Assembly (NCBI RefSeq): GCF_026711005.1
Contig: NZ_JAPPVJ010000005.1
Coordinates: forward strand, 1-64,000
Direction: 5' to 3'
Source: Sphingobacterium sp. UT-1RO-CII-1
GTDB taxonomy: Bacteria > Bacteroidota > Bacteroidia > Sphingobacteriales > Sphingobacteriaceae
DNA: 64,000 nt
Part shown: piece after piece, positions 9,539-18,443 of the stretch
Layout: every line of letters starts with the position of its first letter
Position numbering within the stretch: the stretch's first letter is position 1
Notes under the pieces: model-generated
What the model saw: the letters and a program-made list of their open reading frames with translations, nothing else
What the model was told of the DNA's origin: nothing
Database searches by the model: none
Translations under genes and position numbers: made by a program

Positions 9539-10470
9539 ATTAACTCCTCATATTGTGAATAAACACTTAAACAGTGCTCGTATAAAGCACTATCTTCCTC
9601 TTCCTTTAATTCAGCAAACACCTGATCTGGGTATTTACTGTGTTTGTGCAATCTTTCCAAAGCGGCTTTCGATTCGCTCAGCCTGGTGCCCACATGCGCA
9701 TCAAAATCAGCCAATAACCCCATCATACCCGAGGCATAATCATAAAAACGATCTAAGGGATTACCCTGCAACCTGATGTTTATCAGGCCTTTATAAAAGA
9801 TACGCAACACATCGGCTGTAAATAGCGAAAACTCTCGATAATGCCGTTCAGTAACTGTAACCGGATTTGCCTTCTCCGATAAATAGCCCGGTATCATCTG
9901 GATTCCCCTGCGTTTTTCATGCGATCGAATAATTGCTTTAGGTTCTCTACTTAAAAAATAAAAAGGGACGTTCGAAAACCATCCTCTTAGCAAGCCATAT
10001 TGATGGATGTGCCAACTATCCAACTTAATAAATAATTGCTCCTGCCCTAGTCGTTGCTGTCCCAAGAAAGTTAATACAGCTTTAAAGAATCGCTCTCGGG
10101 ATATTCCTTCCGGCAATAGCGCTTCGTCCATCTGCAATATCTCGTCCAATAGCGGAGCTTCGGGGATAGTAACGTATTTCTTATCTGCCACCAAACATTG
10201 CGACAACAAGGTGGATCCACAACGGCTGACATGAAAAATAAAAGCAGTAACCGAGCTTCCCTCAACCTCTGATGCCCATGCGCATAGGCTCTGAATATCA
10301 GATTGCGAGACCATTCGGCCTCTTCCCTTATTTCTGGCAGCTATTCTATTATCAAAAATTGTTTCGCCAAAAAATGGCTCTGCAACATAACGATCTTCCA
10401 GATCGAGCCACAATACCCGTGCTCCCCGGCCTGTTACTTCTAATTTATAGGGGATCCAGTTGCTAAGCAT
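9517..10470 (-). CDS. Sulfotransferase-family protein
   Basis: The 317-residue protein contains the PAPS-binding P-loop-like motif FHVSRCGSTLLSQ (79-91), which is the 5'-phosphosulfate loop of the sulfotransferase fold, and a downstream FLSREPKAIIRSHEKR segment consistent with the 3'-phosphate-binding Arg/Ser. It lacks a signal peptide and should act in the cytoplasm, transferring sulfate from PAPS to a hydroxyl acceptor. Its start overlaps the stop of the AspH-type gene by 8 bases and its end overlaps the CysC-PhyH gene, so hydroxylase, sulfotransferase and PAPS-forming enzyme are translationally coupled. The acceptor is unknown. Confidence 0.85.
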   Translation of the reverse strand: MLSNWIPYKLEVTGRGARVLWLDLEDRYVAEPFFGETIFDNRIAARNKGRGRMVSQSDIQSLCAWASEVEGSSVTAFIFHVSRCGSTLLSQCLVADKKYVTIPEAPLLDEILQMDEALLPEGISRERFFKAVLTFLGQQRLGQEQLFIKLDSWHIHQYGLLRGWFSNVPFYFLSREPKAIIRSHEKRRGIQMIPGYLSEKANPVTVTERHYREFSLFTADVLRIFYKGLINIRLQGNPLDRFYDYASGMMGLLADFDAHVGTRLSESKAALERLHKHSKYPDQVFAELKEEEDSALYEHCLSVYSQYEELICRSEKV

Positions 10471-11152
10471 CTTGTAGTTCTCTTTTTAGTTGAAGTACCA
10501 ATTGCCTTGCACCATCTCCCTCCATCATTTCTAGTTGAGCTATCATCGCTCTTTTAGTTGCCTCATCATAATCAGGTTTAGGCGCTTCTTCATATCCATG
10601 CTCTATAAACCAGCTATCTGTATCTTCGTCCCTTAGCCCATCAATAACCAAGTGAACCCGTACCTGATCACTTCTATTTATAATCTGATGTGTTTTAGAA
10701 AAATCGAGATACCAGCAGCTCCCCTCCTCCATAACGATACGTTCGCCTTCGAGGTAAAATTCTACTGCCGGATTCGTACATATTGGTATATGTATCCGGT
10801 ATACTCCGTCGGCATATGCACAGCCACGATCCTTATGTGGTTTTATTTCTGCACCGGGGTAAAGCGCCATTAATCGGATCGATTCTTTTGCGCCCGGAAT
10901 ACCTTCTATCACGCCACGTATATAAGGCACCTGATCCAACAGCGGCGTATCCTGGTATGAACCTTCGCCGCCAAACCCAACGATTGTATGGCTACAACCA
11001 TCAACAGAACGCAACGAAATACACTGCCAGCATCCTTCATAATCGTTCTGATTAAAATGCTGAACCCAGTTATACCCCACGCATAACAGTAACTCTTCTT
11101 GCAGCATAGCCACATCATAGTTTCTGTTGAATTTGATCGAATTATACCCCAC
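10463..11152 (-). CDS. Aspartyl/asparaginyl beta-hydroxylase family dioxygenase
   Basis: The 229-residue protein matches the AspH-type double-stranded beta-helix: YPGAEIKPHKDRG with His106 as first iron ligand, the paired RIHIPI strand, and WYLDFSKTHQIINRSDQVRVHLVIDG with His155 as second ligand and an Arg near 165 for 2-oxoglutarate. As in other AspH members, the acidic facial ligand is reduced. Family members hydroxylate Asp, Asn or Arg side chains of peptides or small molecules. It is the first gene of the minus-strand cluster, preceded by about 400 bases without genes that must hold the promoter. Confidence 0.88.
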   Translation of the reverse strand: MGYNSIKFNRNYDVAMLQEELLLCVGYNWVQHFNQNDYEGCWQCISLRSVDGCSHTIVGFGGEGSYQDTPLLDQVPYIRGVIEGIPGAKESIRLMALYPGAEIKPHKDRGCAYADGVYRIHIPICTNPAVEFYLEGERIVMEEGSCWYLDFSKTHQIINRSDQVRVHLVIDGLRDEDTDSWFIEHGYEEAPKPDYDEATKRAMIAQLEMMEGDGARQLVLQLKRELQDA

Positions 11153-11548
11153 GACTAATAATTGTGAAGTAAATGTAAATAAAAACCTACAAAAAGATAT
11201 TATCTAAGGGGTGGACATCGGGGGGACACCCGTGGTAAAACGCTTATTATAAGGTGATTATTTTTACATAATCACTTAAAACATTTCTCTACTCCAATCT
11301 ATTTAAGCCCCGATTTTTTATCCTTTAACAGTAAAAAAAAGCAAGTATGCGTCCATAGACGTAATCATTTTAAATAAAAAGATCGCTGCTTTTATTCTAC
11401 AATTTGTACTTAAGCAAGGAATGCAGAAGACAGTTAAATTTCCATAACAGCACAAAATATCCTCTTTTTTTTGTAGCATTGTAATACGGTCGGTTTCGGC
11501 GCGTACGATCTTAAACCAGATTATAAAATTTTATAAACCTTCACACTT
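11153..11548. promoter_or_regulatory. Divergent intergenic region, modification cluster versus acetate transporter
   Basis: These 396 bases separate two divergent operons and contain no credible reading frame. AT-rich blocks lie near both starts. I could not find a convincing Bacteroidota -33/-7 promoter or operator by eye. Confidence 0.4.
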
Positions 11549-11836
11549 ATGCATGTCAATAACACGACTGAAGAAAAAGAGAGTTTAACTCAGCAAAAAT
11601 CAAGATTAGGCGTTCGTCTATTTTTCATTTATTTAATTTGCTACACCGGCTTTGTGATTTTAGGCGTATTTAAATACGAGCTATTAGCTAAGACGGTCTT
11701 TGCCGGCCTCAACTTAGCCGTCGTTTACGGTATAGGGTTAATAGTATTTGCTGTTATTTTGGGTATTATTTACAACTATTACTGCACAAAATATGAAGAC
11801 GCTGCAGAGCAGTTAGCGGAAGGAGCAAGCAAATGA
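11549..11836 (+). CDS. DUF485 inner-membrane protein
   Basis: The 95-residue protein has a soluble N-terminus and two membrane segments (about residues 26-46 and 60-83, LFFIYLICYTGFVILGVF and AVVYGIGLIVFAVILGIIY), the standard DUF485 (YjcH) layout. It overlaps the symporter start by four bases (ATGA), the usual arrangement with ActP, and probably assists or stabilises the transporter. Confidence 0.9.
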   Translation: MHVNNTTEEKESLTQQKSRLGVRLFFIYLICYTGFVILGVFKYELLAKTVFAGLNLAVVYGIGLIVFAVILGIIYNYYCTKYEDAAEQLAEGASK

Positions 11837-13743
11837 TTTACGATATTTCTATCACTGCGCTCGTTTTCTTTTTCATTTTTGTAGGTTTAGTACTTGGTCT
11901 GTCCTTCTACTTTGGCCGCAAAAAAAGCTCCTCCTCATCCTACTATGCGGCTGGCGGACAAATCCATTGGGCTGTCAACGGTATTGCCTTTGCGGGCGAC
12001 TACCTATCTGCAGCTTCATTTTTGGGTATATGCGGCATGATTGCCATTGCCGGTTTTGATGGGTTTTTATATGCTATAGGTTTTTTGGCGGGCTGGATTG
12101 TCGCTTTATTTCTAATAGCCGAACCTTTTAAGCGCCTAGGGAAATACACATTTACCGACGCCTTAAACGCCAAGTTCAACTCGCGCGCCATCACCCTTAC
12201 GGCTTCCATCAGTACGCTAATTATTTCTGTCTTTTACCTTATTCCACAGATGGTCGGTGCTGGCGACCTCGTCATGCCTTTATTGGGCTTGCCGCATTGG
12301 GCAGGAGTCATCTTAGTGGGCGCTATTGTTATCGCTATTGTAGCCAGTGCAGGTATGGCTTCAACGACCTACGTACAGTTTCTTAAAGGCGGGTTACTTA
12401 TTGTTCTTTCGCTCGTATTGACTTTCTATATCTTAAAAAACGGACTATCTACACCTCCCGAATTCAATGGCAACAAATACCATGCTTTCATTGAGCTTGT
12501 ACCCGAGGTACAGGACGGTAAAGTCCATGCTGTCGAGGGGTGGGATGTATTGGCGCAGCAGCAAATAGGCGACAAAACTTTCGTCAAATTAGCGCAGAAT
12601 GGAGTAGAACGATGGTTTGACTTCAACACCGAAAACACAAGCCCCCTACTGAAAGAAACACTCACTATCACGCAAAAGGGCGACGGCAGCGTGCTATACA
12701 ACGGAGAACCTAAAGAAAATAGAAAATTTTATCAGGTCGGTCATTTAAGCAAGATTATTGTCAACGGGGAAGAGGTAAAAGAGACGGGCCCTTTAAATCC
12801 GTTTCAATTCCTATCAACTATTAAGGACAGCGAGATTGTCCGTTTCCAACAGGTCAAACTAAGCGATGGCAACGACCAAATCTCTGTATATTACCCCGAG
12901 ATTACTCCAGGTTCTAAATATATGTTGCCGGGCCTAAAATATAAAATCGGTAGCGGAGCCGACCTTTGGAGTAAAATGGACTTTGTATCGCTCATGCTCG
13001 CCCTGTTCTTAGGGACAGCTGCTTTGCCCCATATTCTTATCCGGTATTATACGGTAAAAACTCCACGTGATGCCCGAAAATCCACTATCCTCGCTATCGC
13101 CGCTATCGGTGGCTTCTATATCCTCACCCTATTTATTGGTTTGGGTGCCGGGGTCAACGGCGTAATGGATGTAGAATCCAGTAACATGGCTGCCCCACTC
13201 TTGGCGCGGGCCTTTGGTGCTGCGCTTTTCTCCATTATATCGGCTGTGGCTTTTGCTACCGTGCTGGGCACCGTTGCGGGGCTTATTGTCGCTTCATCGG
13301 GTGCGATAGCGCACGATTTTATTGACGGCTATTTAAAGAAAAATTTAGATGACGCCAAAAAAGTCAAAGTCGGGAAAATTGCGGCCGTTGTAGTCGGTAT
13401 ATTTGCCATCTTATTAGGCATGGCCTTTCAGGGCATCAACGTATCTTTCCTGGTCGGCTGGGCATTTGCTATTGCAGCTTCCGCTAATCTGCCGGCTATT
13501 CTTTTTCTATTATTCTGGAAAAAGACTTCTTCTACAGGCATTTCTTCCTCTATCGTCGTCGGTATTGTTGCTTCTTTGGCTATCATCCTTACGTCCCCCA
13601 CCATGTGGGACAAATACGGCTTAGGAGCAGGAAACGCTTTACATCAGTTGGAAAACCCTGCTTTGATCTCCTTTCCGCTAGCTGTACTAACAGTTTATAT
13701 CTTTAGTAAGCTCTATCCCAAGAAAGCAGAAATAAAGTCTTAA
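11833..13743 (+). CDS. actP: Cation/acetate symporter, ActP type
   Basis: The 636-residue sodium:solute symporter has about thirteen hydrophobic segments and typical family motifs (YYAAGGQIHWAVNGIAFAGDYLSAASFLG near residue 40, GTAALPHILIRYYTV near 393). It imports acetate or related short carboxylates. It is longer than enterobacterial ActP (about 549 residues) because of a polar insertion at about residues 200-370 between membrane segments, which occurs in Bacteroidota members. It is translationally coupled to the DUF485 gene and no acs-like gene is adjacent. Confidence 0.9.
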   Translation: MIYDISITALVFFFIFVGLVLGLSFYFGRKKSSSSSYYAAGGQIHWAVNGIAFAGDYLSAASFLGICGMIAIAGFDGFLYAIGFLAGWIVALFLIAEPFKRLGKYTFTDALNAKFNSRAITLTASISTLIISVFYLIPQMVGAGDLVMPLLGLPHWAGVILVGAIVIAIVASAGMASTTYVQFLKGGLLIVLSLVLTFYILKNGLSTPPEFNGNKYHAFIELVPEVQDGKVHAVEGWDVLAQQQIGDKTFVKLAQNGVERWFDFNTENTSPLLKETLTITQKGDGSVLYNGEPKENRKFYQVGHLSKIIVNGEEVKETGPLNPFQFLSTIKDSEIVRFQQVKLSDGNDQISVYYPEITPGSKYMLPGLKYKIGSGADLWSKMDFVSLMLALFLGTAALPHILIRYYTVKTPRDARKSTILAIAAIGGFYILTLFIGLGAGVNGVMDVESSNMAAPLLARAFGAALFSIISAVAFATVLGTVAGLIVASSGAIAHDFIDGYLKKNLDDAKKVKVGKIAAVVVGIFAILLGMAFQGINVSFLVGWAFAIAASANLPAILFLLFWKKTSSTGISSSIVVGIVASLAIILTSPTMWDKYGLGAGNALHQLENPALISFPLAVLTVYIFSKLYPKKAEIKS

Positions 13744-13764
13744 ACACGATATATTAAAATAACA

Positions 13765-13793
13765 AGCGGGCTCCCTTATTAGGCGAGCCCGTT
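13765..13793 (-). terminator. Hairpin between converging actP and lipoprotein genes
   Basis: A 7-bp GC-rich stem (13767-13773 with 13785-13791, CGGGCTC and GAGCCCG) lies between the convergent genes. In the minus direction it is followed by TTGTTATTTTAA, so it fits the minus-strand lipoprotein best and may act in both directions. Confidence 0.65.
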
Positions 13794-13815
13794 CTGATCT
13801 AAGCTAGCACCATCC

Positions 13816-14370
13816 CTAGCCATCAAACTCGCCACAGTCGTGTTCTTTAAAAAGCTCTAGCGCATCTTTAGTGGTATAATAGGTAGCTATACGTTTATTA
13901 TTCATCTCCAGGGGTGCTCCTTCTATCCGCAGCTCATACACTGGCGCCTCGTCTATTTGTGTCAGAATATATGTACGTTCGGCTGTTTTCAGTATGGTTT
14001 TTTCCATATCGCCTGACACCGTAAAATCATCCACCACTAAGCGATCCTTATCGTCGCATACGTTTGTCCATATCATCTTATTTGTTGCTACAGACAGGCC
14101 TGCCAGATCGCAGGCATAACAATTGCCAGAAAACTCAATCCCATACTTTTCAAAAACATTATCGCTGGTGCTGTCCACAACGGTTAGAGGCACTAAAGCT
14201 AACAAATCTGCTGGCACAATCACGTGCTCAGCTATTTCCGGCCCACCTTCCGTGCTATGCTCCACAACGTTTGCTGTTGTATCTGCCTGCCCTGCCTTTT
14301 TCTCACTGCCTGTTGTGCAGGAAGACAATATTGCCAGCGCAAACCAAAAAATCATTATTTTTTTATACAT
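13816..14370 (-). CDS. Hypothetical lipoprotein
   Basis: The 184-residue protein has a lipoprotein signal peptide with lipobox LSSC at about residues 15-18, followed by a Ser/Thr-rich linker. Two closely spaced cysteines (CYACD, near residue 87) resemble a metal or redox site. No family recognised. It is monocistronic and converges on actP. Confidence 0.75.
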   Translation of the reverse strand: MYKKIMIFWFALAILSSCTTGSEKKAGQADTTANVVEHSTEGGPEIAEHVIVPADLLALVPLTVVDSTSDNVFEKYGIEFSGNCYACDLAGLSVATNKMIWTNVCDDKDRLVVDDFTVSGDMEKTILKTAERTYILTQIDEAPVYELRIEGAPLEMNNKRIATYYTTKDALELFKEHDCGEFDG

Positions 14371-14581
14371 ACCTATTATCTTTTTTTATCCCAGACCAAA
14401 ACGGCTCATACGCTGCAAATTGTACTATATAGCCCTATTTTACCCTCGGATTTATTGATGGTAAAGTTGCCCAAAACTGTTCTTTACTACTATCCCTGTT
14501 TTCAGCCATTTTTATGCTACAGCTCTTTTTTTGTTGGCAGCTATAGGCCTTAACTAATATCTTTGCTAAAAATAGCACCAC

Positions 14582-15679
14582 ATGAAATCCCTATATACAG
14601 CCCTGCTCTGCCCCTTCCTAATCGCGTTTGTAGCTTGCAACTCGCAGAACAATAACAAAGAGACCTCAAAAAGCGCTGTCGAAGTTACGCAGAAAACGGT
14701 CACTTTTAGCGATTTTAAAAAGATTAAAGGAGTAGATAATGTACAGGAAGTACCTTTTCAGGTATTTACCAAGCTCGACTCTATACAACTTTTCACAGCG
14801 CCCCGTAAAGATGCCCCGCAGCTTAAAATAGGCAACGATAAGTTTAATAATTATTATGGTTTCGAAGAGTTCGACGATTTCTACGCTATACACTTCAGCA
14901 TAGCTAATAATATTTCCAACAGCATCGAAGCCTTTGTGTTAAAAACAGAATTTACTGCCGCTTTCGACCTTACTCTGGAAGGCGCCGACCTCTACGAAAT
15001 TAGGAGCAGCACCATCAAAAACGTAGACAATTTCAACGACAAATCCTTTGCTATTTATGGCAGTATTAACGAAGTATCCGAACAAGAGTTTAACACCGCT
15101 GCTAAAAACCGCATAGACGAAGTTTTAGTGAAAAACCCACACATCAAGTTAGTAAATGAAAACTGGGTGTACAGCCTCGGGGGCGATCAGCTGATTATTA
15201 CCCAGCACGAGAATGTTTCCACCGAAGAGGGCCCCTTATCCAACGAATACATCGGGCAGTCACCGCACTTAAAGCTTGAAATATTCTGCGAAAACTCGGT
15301 AGATGTTGTTGATAGCTACTATTCGTTTTACGACTTAGAGACGGCAGCCGAATTTGCAGTTTTCACCAGCGGATACCCGCAAATTGTACCGAGCAAAAAC
15401 TGGATTTCTTCCATTACTTCCAACAATTCTGTGGGGAGTGATTTTGTTATCAGCGAATACCTGCCCGCAAAACAAAATAGCGAGCCCCTACTCTATATCA
15501 ACTTCACCAACTTCAAAATTGCCAACGAAAAGGCCGCTTTCTGGGCGGATGACCATACTTTCTACGCCGAGGTATACCCCTTAAACTCTGCCCCTGCCAA
15601 AGGTAAAAAGCAGAAAGCCGCTTTTATAAAAATACAAGTCAAAGCCAATCTTTCCATAGCTAAGGAAGCTATGCATTAA
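14582..15679 (+). CDS. Hypothetical lipoprotein, 365 aa
   Basis: The lipobox FVAC at about residues 16-19 follows a short hydrophobic signal (MKSLYTALLCPFLIAFVACN). The rest is a polar, aromatic-rich periplasmic or outer-membrane domain with no motif I recognise. It stands alone, divergent from the lipoprotein at 13816-14370 and followed by a strong terminator. Confidence 0.8.
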   Translation: MKSLYTALLCPFLIAFVACNSQNNNKETSKSAVEVTQKTVTFSDFKKIKGVDNVQEVPFQVFTKLDSIQLFTAPRKDAPQLKIGNDKFNNYYGFEEFDDFYAIHFSIANNISNSIEAFVLKTEFTAAFDLTLEGADLYEIRSSTIKNVDNFNDKSFAIYGSINEVSEQEFNTAAKNRIDEVLVKNPHIKLVNENWVYSLGGDQLIITQHENVSTEEGPLSNEYIGQSPHLKLEIFCENSVDVVDSYYSFYDLETAAEFAVFTSGYPQIVPSKNWISSITSNNSVGSDFVISEYLPAKQNSEPLLYINFTNFKIANEKAAFWADDHTFYAEVYPLNSAPAKGKKQKAAFIKIQVKANLSIAKEAMH

Positions 15680-15693
15680 AAGACTGCAAAGCA

Positions 15694-15738
15694 CTGCAGC
15701 TAGCTGCTACCCAGCTGCAGCTTTTCCCCTGTTTTTTG
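15694..15738 (+). terminator. Rho-independent terminator
   Basis: An 8-bp stem CTGCAGCT/AGCTGCAG (15694-15701 with 15713-15720) is followed by CTTTT and then a T6 run. Confidence 0.75.
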
Positions 15739-15769
15739 TCTATCAAAACACAACATTCTTATTGGTTTA

Positions 15770-16276
15770 TTAAAAAACCTGCTCCGCTACCTTTATACGT
15801 TGTTCTTCTTGCTCCTGATGTTCTTCATACAGTTCCACCTTAATCATCTTTACATTCTTTGGCATACTGTAACTTATATCCTTGCTGTAATTATAGCCCG
15901 ACACATTTGCACTCTCCTTGCCTGGTATTTTCCTCACCTCTACATAATACCTCAACGTTAAGCTCTCCTCCAGGTCGTCTCCTTTTTCAAAACGTATTTT
16001 CTTCACCTGCCTTATATTATGCCCACCTGAATAAATATTACCCTGCAAGCGAAACCTCCATTTACCGTCTGCGCTATCAAGCATCACAACCTGAGGCGTG
16101 AGTCGCTTGGTCACCTCTTTGTTCGTTGTATAAGTATGTGTGCGTCCTGTTTCTTGCGTTTCTCTACTCACCCGATGCGGCTGCACATACACAGGCTCTA
16201 CTTTTAGCTTTTTCTGTGCTTCGGCACTGCAGCCCAACAGGCCAAACAAACAGGTTAATATAAAGATTAGCTTCAT
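15770..16276 (-). CDS. Hypothetical secreted/lipoprotein, SUKH-linked
   Basis: I place the start at the ATG at 16276, giving 168 residues that begin with a clean lipoprotein signal (MKLIFILTCLFGLLGCSAEA); the open frame continues 24 codons upstream into the previous gene. The mature part is basic and strand-rich with no recognised family. It follows the SUKH gene after only five bases, so the two are probably co-transcribed. Confidence 0.75.
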   Translation of the reverse strand: MKLIFILTCLFGLLGCSAEAQKKLKVEPVYVQPHRVSRETQETGRTHTYTTNKEVTKRLTPQVVMLDSADGKWRFRLQGNIYSGGHNIRQVKKIRFEKGDDLEESLTLRYYVEVRKIPGKESANVSGYNYSKDISYSMPKNVKMIKVELYEEHQEQEEQRIKVAEQVF

Positions 16277-16281
16277 CTTAT

Positions 16282-17403
16282 CTATAATTTGACAACTTCT
16301 ACAGTAGCGCCCAATGCCTCCAGTTCCTGCGCACTTGCCAGCGCCCACTTGTAAGGTCCCTTATGGTAGAACACCCGATCTTGCTTACTTAATTTCAAGG
16401 CTTCAGGCCCCGATAACTTAAATTTCTCTTTCAATAACGCTACAATTTTCATTTTATTCGGGCCTAGTGCTGTAATATACACCTCGGTTTCAGCCCAATC
16501 CGAACGGTCTAGCTGCTCGATCTCATCGTCCTCGCTATACTCGGGCATATCCAGCACCGCTTGATACACCTCCTCCCAAAAAGCATTGCCCTCACAACCG
16601 ATATCTCGCACAAAATCGAGCAAATATGCTTGATCAAATTTATTATCAAAAATAATACGCAGCCTTTCCTGAAAACCTGCTATAGTATCAGCCACCTTAA
16701 TAGGTGTCCATCTTCCTGCGCCGTGAAAAGCAAAATATACAGGAAAACCTTCTTCCGCCTCATTAAAGTCTATAAAGAAGGGATCTGCAAAATAATTAGC
16801 CGCTACAACTAGCCAGCTTTCCTTAAAATCTTCTTCCCTTCCGCCCTGTAGACTTTCGCCCGAAACGGCGTTAAAAGCATACCCCGCTTGAAAAGCCAAA
16901 ACCTGCCCAGGTTCGGGGTAATATTCAGGTAAACTTAAATTCTCAATCACATAATACTGTTTCCAAAAATCAAGCAACATAGGCCATTGCTCTACTTTAG
17001 CCTGCAGTTCTTTGCTTTTTTGCTCCCAAACAACCTGCTGCTCCGGGCTCTGCTTTAAATCTCTTTCGTTTTCCCTATCAAAAGGAAAGCTCCGCTGCAT
17101 CCAATGCAACAGATCACGATCCAGCACCTTAAACCCCTCTTCCTGCAATGTTCCATAGGAAGTCAGGTAAACCTTCGTATCACCGTCACCTTTTGCTATA
17201 ACAGCCACTTGTCCACCCGAATCATCCGCCACAGGCAGATAATTAGGTAAGTATTCTTCAAAATCGTACGTTTCGTAACGTTCTTTGATGTCTTCCTCAT
17301 TCTGAAAAACACGTACCTGTTCATATACGAGCTCCGAATCAAACTTCTTTTGAAATATCTTTATAAAATCATACCAATGCTTAGGAATACGTTCTCTATT
17401 CAT
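16282..17403 (-). CDS. SUKH (SMI1/KNR4)-like protein with C-terminal L7/L12-like domain
   Basis: The 373-residue acidic protein has an N-terminal SUKH-like region (FEEYLPNYLPVADDSGGQVAVIAKG and VYLTSYGTL, residues 45-90), a second alpha/beta region with YFADPFFIDFNE, and a final 65 residues patterned like the ribosomal L7/L12 C-terminal domain (KIVALLKEKFKLSGPEALKL, then LEALGATVEVVKL). SUKH proteins are commonly immunity proteins for secreted toxins. It overlaps by eight bases the end of a short unidentified reading-frame remnant, which could be the last trace of a cognate toxin. Family assignment is moderate. Confidence 0.7.
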   Translation of the reverse strand: MNRERIPKHWYDFIKIFQKKFDSELVYEQVRVFQNEEDIKERYETYDFEEYLPNYLPVADDSGGQVAVIAKGDGDTKVYLTSYGTLQEEGFKVLDRDLLHWMQRSFPFDRENERDLKQSPEQQVVWEQKSKELQAKVEQWPMLLDFWKQYYVIENLSLPEYYPEPGQVLAFQAGYAFNAVSGESLQGGREEDFKESWLVVAANYFADPFFIDFNEAEEGFPVYFAFHGAGRWTPIKVADTIAGFQERLRIIFDNKFDQAYLLDFVRDIGCEGNAFWEEVYQAVLDMPEYSEDDEIEQLDRSDWAETEVYITALGPNKMKIVALLKEKFKLSGPEALKLSKQDRVFYHKGPYKWALASAQELEALGATVEVVKL

Positions 17404-17500
17404 TCATTTGTCTTAACAGTTCGTTACTAGCTTTCTGCTTTATCTTCTTCGGCAATGTTTCAAAACCTGCATCGCTCAGGTTCCTGTAGTTATCTCCGAC
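17396..17500 (-). pseudogene. C-terminal remnant of an unidentified protein upstream of SUKH gene
   Basis: A 34-codon open stretch bounded upstream by a stop (TAA at 17501-17503) encodes a protein-like end, AGFETLPKKIKQKASNELL and MNE, and terminates eight bases inside the SUKH gene. The position is that of a toxin C-terminus ahead of its immunity gene, but the sequence is too short to identify. Confidence 0.35.
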
Positions 17501-17689
17501 TTAAAATACTATCCAAGCTGCAGCTTTGCCCCTATTTTTACTTTTCAATATTAAGGAGAATTGAGCAGCTATCCAATCCCGATTATCAGCTATATTTTCA
17601 TCGCTATTGAATTATATGGCCCAAACTGCGCCTATGTCCCTACCCGAACCTTCAAAAACAGATAAACCATGCATTTCCCCATAGCGATG

Positions 17690-18002
17690 ATAAGCAGCCT
17701 CCAGTAAGAAAGCCGTAGAGTCTGAGCGGAAAGGCCAACAAGTATCAAGGAAAGTCCGGCAAGTCACAGCGGTGGTAACGACCACCGGGCCCGAGAGCTA
17801 CAAGTAGGAAGGAAAGTCAGCGAGGTACATCGCCGAAAGCTACTACCCACAGGAGTTTATCAACGCCCCTCGAGGAAAGTCGACACCGTGCCGAAGATTG
17901 TTCAAGAAGTACAAGTGGATAAGCATCTTCCCTCAAGACTTTGCGAACAAGCCTAAGCGGAAGTTACAAATGGCCACGGCGGCCGCTCTCTTCCACTAAG
18001 GG
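17690..18002 (+). other. GC-richer non-coding block with GGAAAGTC recurring about every 62 bases
   Basis: GGAAAGTC occurs at 17749, 17811 and 17874, each preceded by a purine-rich stretch (twice CAAGTA...AAGGAAAGTC). A perfect hairpin GGTGGT-AACG-ACCACC sits at about 17771-17786. One plus-strand frame stays open for about 100 codons with a single internal stop, so it is either a structured RNA or a decayed lysine-rich coding repeat. I do not recognise it. Confidence 0.4.
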
Positions 18003-18443
18003 AAAATGGCCCATTATATCATAAACCCAGCCTTTAAGCAAAATCCTCCAGATTGTATGATACAGCAGCTCCCTAAATTATTATGGAGTTGCTGCGTGAT
18101 AGGTTTTATTGAAAAGTAAGTGTCCACTTCGGTCAAAGTTTTGTCCAGTTCGGTATAAATACCTCTTGACAAACTCCTTTTCCTTCTTTTTATTTCACAG
18201 CTTAGCTTAAAACTGATAAACATTATCTTATGAGAAAAATTGATTTTACAACAACTGGTGTAATTGCTTTTTTTATTAGACTGCAAATGCTCCGTCCTTT
18301 CCAATTAATGGAGCATACATTTATGTCAACAATTGGAATAACGACAAATTTTGACTCCAGTCATTTATATTCACCTATTAAGTCACCTCCTAACCAGTGG
18401 AAAAACATATGTGCCATACTGAGCCGAAAACCAGTACGGCTAT
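18003..18443. other. Gene-free stretch upstream of the AraC gene with one hairpin
   Basis: A 10-bp stem with one wobble (18063-18072 with 18085-18094) is the only clear structure. A 74-codon frame at 18230-18454 has no convincing protein character and overlaps the regulator start. Confidence 0.4.

Noticed and set aside
17740-17890. Resemblance of GGAAAGTC to the RNase P core
   Set aside because: The other conserved RNase P elements expected on either side are not found, and the octamer occurs three times.
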